Made by a program: the position numbers and the translations under genes. The notes below the pieces were generated by a model. It ran no database searches and was not told the DNA's origin. It saw nothing but the letters and a program-made list of their open reading frames with translations. From NCBI GenBank assembly GCA_035906235.1, contig JAMIFN010000122.1, forward strand, positions 1-11,920: a DNA stretch of 11,920 nt. The letters run 5' to 3'. Each line of letters opens with the position of its first letter. Positions within the stretch are counted from its first letter, which is position 1. Positions 7,020 to 11,920 of the stretch are shown here, one piece after another. This stretch comes from JAMIFN01 sp035906235 (GTDB lineage: Bacteria; Pseudomonadota; Gammaproteobacteria; Burkholderiales; Burkholderiaceae_C).

Positions 7020-8471
7020 TTACATCCCTCCGCGCAGCGCCCGCATGATGTTGCCGCCACCCGCTGCCGCACCGCCATTGCTGGCGGTTTGGACAAATCC
7101 CCCTGCCGCGCCCGTAGGTACAACTGCCGCCGTGCCTACCGCTGCAGCGCCACCGGGGGCAGAACCTGCGGCATACAGCCCCGTGCTACCACCTTCAATC
7201 CATAGCCGCAGGCGCTCGGCGTCGCCACGGCGCTGGGCGCTGTCGGCTGCGTCTAGCAAGACCATGACCACGCTACGCCCACCCATTTGGGTTTGCAGCA
7301 CCATGCAGCGCCCTGCCTCGCGGATATAGCCCGTCTTTTGCAAATCGATGGGCCATGCCCCACCGCGCACCAAGGCGTTGCTGTTGTGGTATTGCAATAA
7401 GCGACCATCCACACTGTCCACAGCATATTCTGGCGAAGTGGAATAAGTGCGCAGCGTGGCATCTTTGGCGGCATGCGCCACCAGCAAGGCCAAATCATGC
7501 GCACTGGACTGGTTTTCGCTGGACAAACCCGTGGGGTCAGCATAGCGCGTGTTCTTCATGCCCAAATCCTGGGCTTTTTGATTCATATAGCGAACAAAAT
7601 TGTAGGTGCCGCCAGGAAAGGTTCGAGCCAACGAATGAGCAGCGCGGTTTTCGCTGCTCATCAATGCCAGCAGCAGCATCTGTCCGCGCGAGAGCGTGGT
7701 GCCCACCTTCAGGCGTGAGGAGCTGTTTTTGAGGTGGTCTACATCGTCTTCGCTGATGCAGATGGCTTCATCCATCGGCAAATTTGCCTCTGATATCACC
7801 ACAGCCGTCATCAATTTGGTTATCGACGCGATGGGCAGCACCGCATTTTCGTTTTTGCTGTAAAGCACCTCTTGCGTTTTGGCATCCATCAGGTAGCCCA
7901 CACTGGCGCTCAGCCCCACAGGATCGGCCGCGTATTGCAGGCCAGACCTCTTGCCCCAGCTGGTGGCGGCAGCGCCCCCAATCGGCGCAGCAGCCCCAGC
8001 ATCGTCCTCATCCCCAACCTGACTCATTCCAGCCAGTGCCAATTGCGCCCGTCGTACTTCGCGGATGTTCGCCTGTTGCTCGGTATGCGCAGAGGCGATG
8101 CCCGCACGCGTACTGGCCAGCTCCACCTGGGCGGTTTCGCTCAAGCGGTTTGCAGGCTTCTTCTGTTTCTCGGCTCGAGCATGTTTGAGCGAAACTTTTT
8201 CTGCCGATTTCTTGTTCGGCGTTTTGCCTGCTTTAGCGCTCAGTTTGCTGCTGTTTTTTTTGTGACCATGATTTTCGGCCGTGCTCTTGGCTTTGCTCTT
8301 GACTTTGCTCTTGGCTTTGCCTGCACTGTGCTCAGCCTTATTGGCTTTATCCACCTGCTTACCTTTGGCCCACGCCGCAGAAGGGGCTTGTAGCAAAAAA
8401 AGCGCGACAGCAGCAGCAAGCACGGCGCTGCGCCAGGGTTGAGCCATCCAAGTTTTGATCTTCGTTTGCAT
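7020..8471 (-). CDS. pbpG: PBP7-type D-alanyl-D-alanine endopeptidase/carboxypeptidase (peptidase S11)
   Basis: A periplasmic penicillin-binding protein that cleaves D-Ala-containing peptide bonds in peptidoglycan. From the ATG at 8471 it is 483 residues. The signal peptide has a hydrophobic core at about 15-28 and a likely AWA cleavage site near 35. A Lys/Ala-rich low-complexity stretch follows (about 36-125), then a linker, then the S11 domain. All three catalytic motifs are present: SITK (216-219), SEN (273-275) and KTG (379-381). SITK with SENRAA is typical of PBP7 rather than DacA. A Gly/Ala-rich tail follows the domain (about 430-483), in place of the amphipathic anchor domain of DacA. 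The start is chosen from a GGAGAGG Shine-Dalgarno sequence at 8482-8488 and the signal peptide; ATGs at 8510 and 8525 would place a charged segment before it. The domain call is near certain and the start is likely. Confidence 0.93.
   Translation of the reverse strand: MQTKIKTWMAQPWRSAVLAAAVALFLLQAPSAAWAKGKQVDKANKAEHSAGKAKSKVKSKAKSTAENHGHKKNSSKLSAKAGKTPNKKSAEKVSLKHARAEKQKKPANRLSETAQVELASTRAGIASAHTEQQANIREVRRAQLALAGMSQVGDEDDAGAAAPIGGAAATSWGKRSGLQYAADPVGLSASVGYLMDAKTQEVLYSKNENAVLPIASITKLMTAVVISEANLPMDEAICISEDDVDHLKNSSSRLKVGTTLSRGQMLLLALMSSENRAAHSLARTFPGGTYNFVRYMNQKAQDLGMKNTRYADPTGLSSENQSSAHDLALLVAHAAKDATLRTYSTSPEYAVDSVDGRLLQYHNSNALVRGGAWPIDLQKTGYIREAGRCMVLQTQMGGRSVVMVLLDAADSAQRRGDAERLRLWIEGGSTGLYAAGSAPGGAAAVGTAAVVPTGAAGGFVQTASNGGAAAGGGNIMRALRGGM
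8284..8319 (-). repeat. Three tandem 12-bp repeats inside the peptidase gene
   Basis: Three consecutive 12-mers (8284-8295, 8296-8307, 8308-8319) differ at one position in the middle copy. On the coding strand they encode the AKSK/VKSK/AKSK part of the lysine-rich region that follows the signal peptide. The unit length is a multiple of three, so copy-number change would lengthen or shorten this region without breaking the frame. Confidence 0.85.
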
Positions 8472-8481
8472 ACTGCGTGCA

Positions 8482-8488
8482 CCTCTCC
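8482..8488 (-). promoter_or_regulatory. Ribosome binding site deciding the PBP7 gene start
   Basis: The minus strand reads GGAGAGG, ten bases before the ATG at 8471. It is the only good Shine-Dalgarno match near the candidate starts at 8471, 8510 and 8525, and it supports 8471. Confidence 0.65.
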
Positions 8489-8531
8489 GTTTAGCGCCAA
8501 CAAGCTTCATAATTCCAGCTATCATTTTTGC

Positions 8532-8558
8532 ATTATAAAAAAAATTTCATGAGATCAA
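8532..8558 (-). promoter_or_regulatory. Candidate promoter of the PBP7-type gene
   Basis: The minus strand has a perfect -10 TATAAT (8537 down to 8532) and a -35-like TTGATC (8558 down to 8553) with a 15-base spacer, shorter than ideal. Transcription would begin near 8525, giving a leader of about 54 bases before the ATG at 8471. The -10 match is strong and the -35 is doubtful. Confidence 0.45.
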
Positions 8559-8581
8559 TCACTTGTACGCATATCCTTCAA

Positions 8582-8599
8582 ACAAAATGTCCATTTTGT
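8582..8599. promoter_or_regulatory. Operator-like perfect dyad
   Basis: Two perfect 8-base inverted arms, ACAAAATG (8582-8589) and CATTTTGT (8592-8599), are separated by 2 bases. The dyad lies in the divergent region between the peptidase and the BON lipoprotein genes, about 65 bases upstream of the predicted peptidase transcription start and about 105 upstream of that of the lipoprotein. The symmetry suits a dimeric regulator. I do not recognise the factor. A hairpin role is less likely because the loop would be only 2 bases. Confidence 0.45.
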
Positions 8600-8662
8600 G
8601 GTAAACCCCTAGGCCACTGCTGCCCAGCATAGCCTAGGCCCCAGTGCCTGATTTGACAAAAA

Positions 8663-8691
8663 TTTCAGTCTCGGCGCCTCGTTTCTATAAT
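8663..8691 (+). promoter_or_regulatory. Candidate promoter of the BON-domain lipoprotein gene
   Basis: A perfect -10 TATAAT lies at 8686-8691. A 17-base spacer would place the -35 at TTTCAG (8663-8668), a poor match. A perfect TTGACA at 8653-8658 is 27 bases from the -10, too far for a standard sigma-70 pair. Transcription would start near 8698, about 75 bases before the lipoprotein ATG. Confidence 0.45.
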
Positions 8692-8772
8692 GCAAGCCAA
8701 ATCGGCGGGGGCGAAGCAGCTGCAATCCTCCCACCTTGCTTTTAAATTTTGATATTTTGCGAAAGAATGTCC

Positions 8773-9522
8773 ATGAAACCTGCCCGAGTAGCTCTTATTT
8801 GCATAGCATCTACCCTGCCTTTTTTAACGGCCTGTGCGCCCATTATTTTGGGTGGCGCAGCTTTAACGGGTATGGTCGCCAGCGATAGGCGCACTTCTGG
8901 CTCGCAGCTCGAAGACCAAGGCATCGAGATGCGTGCCTCGGCCCGCATCCGCGAACAACTGCCCGAGCGCAATCACATCAACACCAGCAGCTATAACCGC
9001 CGCCTGCTGCTAACAGGTGAAGTGCCCACCGAAGCGCAGCGCCAACAAGCCGAGCGCATCGCCCAAGGCGTAGAAAATGTGGCGCAGGTCTATAACGAAC
9101 TGGCCGTTATGCCCAACTCGGGCATCAGTAACCGCAGCGGCGATACTTTGGTCACCACCCGCGTCAAATCCGCATTGGTTGATGCCAAAGACCTGTATGC
9201 CAACTCCGTCGTCGTCACCACCGAGCGCAGCGTGGTTTACCTGATGGGGCGCGTCACGCAACGCGAATCAGCGCGCATTGTGGACATTGCCGCCACCACC
9301 AAGGGCGTGTTCAAGGTGGTGAATTTGATGGAAATCATCAGCGAAGAGGAAAAATCCCGCACCCTTCCCCAGCCTCCCGCACCTGCCAAGACAGCCTTTA
9401 CGCCCGACCCCAATGCGGTAAGCAAGCCTATGCCACCAGCCGTACCCTACAACCCGCCAGCACAACGAGACACGCAAGCGCCCGCGCCTGTAGAGATTCG
9501 CCCTGTTGCGCCTACTTACTAA
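8773..9522 (+). CDS. dolP: BON-domain outer-membrane lipoprotein, DolP/YraP-like
   Basis: A predicted lipoprotein of 249 residues, likely at the inner face of the outer membrane. The signal peptide ends in a lipobox LTAC with Cys21 as the lipidated residue; the next residue is Ala, not Asp, which favours outer-membrane sorting. Two BON domains follow, at about 45-112 and 118-190, with the typical GEV and GRV turn motifs. DolP of E. coli binds anionic phospholipid and supports envelope integrity. This protein carries an extra proline-rich tail of about 55 residues (after about 195) that E. coli DolP (about 190 residues) lacks. The start could be ATG 8773 or 8767; a TTG at 8749 would spoil the signal peptide N-region. 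AAAGA before 8767 and 8773 is a weak Shine-Dalgarno sequence. It is followed 29 bases later by dut, a probable operon partner. Confidence 0.88.
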   Translation: MKPARVALICIASTLPFLTACAPIILGGAALTGMVASDRRTSGSQLEDQGIEMRASARIREQLPERNHINTSSYNRRLLLTGEVPTEAQRQQAERIAQGVENVAQVYNELAVMPNSGISNRSGDTLVTTRVKSALVDAKDLYANSVVVTTERSVVYLMGRVTQRESARIVDIAATTKGVFKVVNLMEIISEEEKSRTLPQPPAPAKTAFTPDPNAVSKPMPPAVPYNPPAQRDTQAPAPVEIRPVAPTY

Positions 9523-9551
9523 AACCGCCTGCTACCAAACGCTTAGCCTTT

Positions 9552-9995
9552 ATGAAAATCGCTGTTCAAATTTTGGATGAACGCCTGCGCCAGCAATTAC
9601 CCGCTTACGCCACCGCTGGCAGCGCAGGCTTGGATTTACGCGCCTGCATCCCCGCTGCCATGGCTTTGCAGCCTGGGCAGTGCGAACTGATTCCCACAGG
9701 CATAGCCGCGCACATTGCAGACCCAGGCTATGCGGGCATGATTTTGCCGCGCTCAGGTTTGGGGCATAAACACGGCGTCGTGCTGGGTAATTTGGTCGGC
9801 TTGATCGATTCGGATTACCAAGGCGAGCTAAAAGTCAGCCTGTGGAATCGTGGGCAGACGGCCTATACTTTGCAGCCCCTAGAACGCATGGCGCAGCTGG
9901 TTATCGTGCCTGTTTTGCAAGCACAATGGGAAGTGGTGGATGACTTTACCGCCAGCGCCCGCAGCACAGGCGGCTTTGGCTCTACGGGCAGTTAA
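9552..9995 (+). CDS. dut: Deoxyuridine 5'-triphosphate nucleotidohydrolase (dUTPase)
   Basis: Hydrolyses dUTP to dUMP and pyrophosphate, keeping uracil out of DNA and supplying the precursor of dTMP. The 147-residue product is normal for the trimeric family and shows all five motifs: AGSAGLDLRA (22-31), PRSGLG (66-71), GLIDSDYQGELKV (83-95) with the catalytic Asp in this block, ERMAQLVIVP (111-120), and the C-terminal P-loop-like arm ARSTGGFGSTG (136-146) that closes over the substrate. It starts 29 bases after the lipoprotein stop codon in the same direction. The Shine-Dalgarno sequence is weak, so expression may depend on read-through from the gene before. Identity is certain. Confidence 0.98.
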   Translation: MKIAVQILDERLRQQLPAYATAGSAGLDLRACIPAAMALQPGQCELIPTGIAAHIADPGYAGMILPRSGLGHKHGVVLGNLVGLIDSDYQGELKVSLWNRGQTAYTLQPLERMAQLVIVPVLQAQWEVVDDFTASARSTGGFGSTGS

Positions 9996-10008
9996 AAACT
10001 GAATAAAC

Positions 10009-10037
10009 CTAGGCTTGTCAAGGTAAAGCCGTAGTTT
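10009..10037 (+). terminator. Possible terminator after dut
   Basis: GGCTT (10012-10016) pairs with AAGCC (10026-10030), extended by CTA (10009-10011) with TAG (10032-10034) across a one-base bulge, then TTT. The stem is short and the T run is three bases before a C run, so this is a weak candidate. The rest of the 160-base gap before the desaturase has a TACAAT at 10084-10089 that could be a -10 box, without a clear -35. Confidence 0.3.
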
Positions 10038-10155
10038 CCCCCTTGTTTTTGCCCTCGCGCAAACCATTTAGCAGCCAGCGCCCTACAATCCGCGCCAATT
10101 CCTAGGCCTGCAATGCCCTAGCCTCCTCACCGCTTTATCGGGAGTTTGAACCTTC

Positions 10156-11370
10156 ATGGACTTGAGCTTTTCTGCTGTATTCGATGCCTTAGCCGCTTTT
10201 TTCAACGGCGGCCTGGGGCAATTTGCATGGTGGCAAGTGCTGCTGATTACCTTGGGGCTGACGCACATCACCATTGCCTCGGTCACGATTTATTTGCACC
10301 GCAGCCAAGCGCATCGCGCCTTGGATTTACACCCTGTCGTCGCGCATTTCTTCCGTTTTTGGCTGTGGATGACCACGGGCATGGTCACGCGCGAATGGGT
10401 GGCCATTCACCGCAAACACCACGCCCGCTGCGAAACCGAAGACGACCCGCACAGCCCTGTTACCAAGGGCATCAAAACCGTATTCTGGAGGGGCGCTGAG
10501 CTCTACCGCGCCGAAGCCAACAACGCCGAGACCATTGCCCGTTTCAAACACGGCACACCTGACGACTGGCTAGAAAACCACATCTACAGCCGCTACCCCA
10601 TCTTGGGCGTTAGCCTGATGATGATTGTCAATTTGGCCGTTTTTGGCGCTTTGGGGCTGACGGTTTGGGCGGTGCAAATGATCTGGATTCCGCTCTGGGC
10701 AGCAGGCGTCATCAACGGCATAGGCCACTGGTGGGGTTACCGTAATTTTGAATCGCAAGACAGCGCCACCAATATTTTTCCTTGGGGGATTTTGGTCGGC
10801 GGCGAAGAACTGCACAACAACCACCACACCTATGCCACCAGCGCCAAATTCAAAGTCAAACCTTATGAGTTTGATATTGGCTGGGTCTATATCTGTGCCC
10901 TCGAAAAAGTAGGCTTGGCGCATGTGAAAAAAGTACCGCCCAAAATGGAGTTAGGCGAATTGCAAGCCAGCGCCACCGGCCGCACTTTAGAAGGGCTGAT
11001 CGCCAACCGCTACGAAATCATGGCGCAATACGCCCAACAAATGCGCTTCGCCTGCGGCCAAGAAATGCAAGCCTTGCAAGCCAAGGGCGCAGATTTATCC
11101 GCCATCAAAACCGCCAAGCGCTGGCTGCACCGCGACGATGCCCGCATCCCAGCTGCGGCGCTGGCCGATTTACAAAAAGCGCGTAGCGAACACCCCGTGC
11201 TCGACAAAATGGCCTGTATGCGCGATGAGCTGCAATCCTTCTGGAGCAATACCAGCGCCAACCGCGAGCAGCTGATCGTGGATTTGCAAGCTTGGTGTCA
11301 ACGCGCCGAAGCCAGCGGCATCGATGCCCTGCGCCAGCTTTCACACCAGCTTAAATCCGTACGCGCTTAA
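10156..11370 (+). CDS. Membrane fatty acid desaturase (acyl-CoA delta-9 type)
   Basis: An integral inner-membrane di-iron enzyme that introduces a double bond into a fatty acyl chain, adjusting membrane fluidity. The 404-residue product has the three histidine boxes of the family: HRSQAH (48-53), HRKHH (85-89) and HNNHH (220-224), plus the extra conserved His191 in a GHWWGYRNF segment. Hydrophobic segments lie at about 23-45, 59-76, 148-170 and 172-190, so the His boxes face the cytoplasm. About 140 residues after the last box form a soluble, probably helical extension (from about 260), longer than in cyanobacterial DesC-type enzymes. Position specificity and electron donor cannot be read from sequence. 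A GGAG Shine-Dalgarno sequence at 10141-10144 precedes the ATG by 11 bases. An insertion sequence begins 23 bases after the stop codon. Confidence 0.93.
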   Translation: MDLSFSAVFDALAAFFNGGLGQFAWWQVLLITLGLTHITIASVTIYLHRSQAHRALDLHPVVAHFFRFWLWMTTGMVTREWVAIHRKHHARCETEDDPHSPVTKGIKTVFWRGAELYRAEANNAETIARFKHGTPDDWLENHIYSRYPILGVSLMMIVNLAVFGALGLTVWAVQMIWIPLWAAGVINGIGHWWGYRNFESQDSATNIFPWGILVGGEELHNNHHTYATSAKFKVKPYEFDIGWVYICALEKVGLAHVKKVPPKMELGELQASATGRTLEGLIANRYEIMAQYAQQMRFACGQEMQALQAKGADLSAIKTAKRWLHRDDARIPAAALADLQKARSEHPVLDKMACMRDELQSFWSNTSANREQLIVDLQAWCQRAEASGIDALRQLSHQLKSVRA

Positions 11371-11392
11371 GCATCACTGGTGCGCCGCAGAG

Positions 11393-11417
11393 TGACCCGT
11401 CCTAAAATAGCTTGACA
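11393..11417 (-). repeat. Probable right terminal inverted repeat of the IS
   Basis: The plus strand begins TGACCCGTCC at 11393 and continues AT-rich to TTGACA at 11412-11417. IS3-family ends commonly start with TGA and are 20-40 bases long. The matching left repeat is not in the window, so the exact inner boundary is a guess. Confidence 0.6.
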
Positions 11418-11418
11418 G

Positions 11419-11920
11419 CTAAGCGGGTTGAATCTCAGCCAATTGGCTGGCCAAAGACGCCTGATGAGCCTCATCAGGCGTTTTGTATTTTAGGCTGCTG
11501 TGCGGCCTTTCTTCGTTATAAAGTTGCACAGCCTGCTCCACCATCTTTCTGGCTTGCTGCAGGTTTTCTGGTCTGCTCAGCAAGTACTCCGTTTTCAATA
11601 TGCCGTTGATCCGCTCAGCCAGCGCATTTTGATAACAGTCATAGCCATCGGTCATGGAGCAAGTCACCTGATGCTTGGCGTGTAATTGCTGGTACTGCTC
11701 GCTGCAATACTGAATGCCTCGGTCTGAATGGTGGATGAGCCTACCCTTGCTGGTGCGCCCTCTCAAAGCCATTTCATAGGCCTGCTGAACCTCACTGGTG
11801 CGTAAGCTCGCATGCACATGCCACCCCACAATCTTGCGTGAGTAAGCATCAGTGACAAAGCTGGCATAAACAAAGCCCTCCTGCCGCGTCGGCAGGTAGG
11901 TGATGTCAGCTACCCATACC
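11419..11920 (-). CDS. IS3-family transposase OrfB, C-terminal part (partial)
   Basis: The integrase core of an IS3 transposase, which normally is made as an OrfAB fusion by programmed -1 frameshifting and moves the element by copy-out-paste-in. The frame is open to the window edge, so the N-terminus is missing. All three catalytic acids are present: Asp in VADITYLPT just inside the edge, Asp in HHSDRGIQY, and Glu in NALAERINGILK. The last two are separated by 35 residues, the DD(35)E pattern of this family. The C-terminal YNEERPHSSLKYKTP block is also typical. No stop codon or frameshift is seen in about 166 residues, so the copy may be active or recently arrived. An internal GTG at 11829 is not a real start, because the domain continues upstream of it. 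Confidence 0.93.
   Translation of the reverse strand, partial: VWVADITYLPTRQEGFVYASFVTDAYSRKIVGWHVHASLRTSEVQQAYEMALRGRTSKGRLIHHSDRGIQYCSEQYQQLHAKHQVTCSMTDGYDCYQNALAERINGILKTEYLLSRPENLQQARKMVEQAVQLYNEERPHSSLKYKTPDEAHQASLASQLAEIQPA

Larger units (their letters stand above)
11393..11920 (-). mobile_element. IS3-family insertion sequence, right end, cut by window edge
   Basis: The element runs from a likely terminal TGACCC at 11393 through the transposase OrfB gene and out of the window. The stop codon of OrfB lies 26 bases inside this end, the usual spacing for the right end of IS3 elements. It sits 23 bases after the desaturase stop codon and does not interrupt it. The left end, the OrfA frame and the target duplication are outside the window, so completeness cannot be judged. 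Confidence 0.85.

Noticed and set aside
6969..7205. Plus-strand open frame of 78 codons with a good AAGGAG Shine-Dalgarno sequence at 6954-6959
   Set aside because: Its first codons run through the terminator hairpin and the rest is antisense to the 3' end of the peptidase gene. The translation shows no domain or sensible composition; the Shine-Dalgarno match is probably chance.
7784..8393. Long plus-strand open frames antisense to the peptidase gene (134 and 173 codons)
   Set aside because: They mirror the Lys/Ala-rich and Ala-rich coding of the real gene in the opposite strand and encode no recognisable protein.
8653..8691. TTGACA (8653-8658) paired with TATAAT (8686-8691) as one consensus promoter
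   Set aside because: The spacer would be 27 bases, far outside the 15-19 range for sigma-70; only the -10 is kept.
11374..11801. The 11-mer TCACTGGTGCG occurring both after the desaturase stop codon and inside the transposase gene
   Set aside because: One copy lies outside the proposed IS end and the other in coding sequence, with different flanks. It does not fit a target duplication and is probably coincidence.
1..11920. CRISPR array, tRNA, rRNA, phage genes, toxin-antitoxin or retron-like system
   Set aside because: I looked on both strands for regularly spaced repeats, tRNA-like cloverleaf arms, reverse transcriptase motifs and paired small genes and saw none.

Overview
The window looks like ordinary chromosome from a betaproteobacterium, probably Burkholderiales and close to Comamonadaceae. 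This rests on recognisable families and gene order (metG divergent from the Mrp/ApbC carrier gene; a Crp-like regulator divergent from trxB; the long form of the fatty acid desaturase) and on moderate GC. It is not a database identification. I see no CRISPR array, tRNA, rRNA, phage module, toxin-antitoxin pair or defence island. I did not find a clearly new biological system.

Layout from left to right. Positions 31-2202 (minus) hold methionyl-tRNA synthetase. Divergent from it and on the plus strand lie the Fe-S carrier Mrp/ApbC, a Tas-type aldo/keto reductase and a small DUF1653 protein, closely spaced as a likely operon (2302-4788). A convergent Crp/Fnr-type regulator (4982-5662, minus) is divergent from thioredoxin reductase trxB (5814-6767). 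Between trxB and the next gene is a roughly 160-bp imperfect inverted repeat that resembles a decayed MITE or solo insertion-sequence ends. Next comes a PBP7-type DD-peptidase on the minus strand (7020-8471) with a strong intrinsic terminator and an unusually lysine-rich region after its signal peptide. Its divergent upstream region holds a perfect 8+8 dyad and candidate promoters facing both ways. On the plus strand follow a DolP/YraP-type BON-domain lipoprotein, dUTPase and a membrane fatty acid desaturase. The right edge is the 3' end of an IS3-family insertion sequence, with its terminal repeat starting 23 bases after the desaturase stop codon and its transposase running out of the window.

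Functionally these are housekeeping genes: translation (MetG), Fe-S assembly (Mrp), thiol redox (TrxB), peptidoglycan turnover (PBP7), outer-membrane integrity (DolP), nucleotide hygiene (Dut) and membrane lipid fluidity (desaturase). The less ordinary signals are the inverted-repeat element after trxB, the 18-bp dyad upstream of the PBP7 gene, a Crp-like protein with His where Crp has its phosphate-binding Arg, and normal rather than depleted use of the tetranucleotide CTAG.
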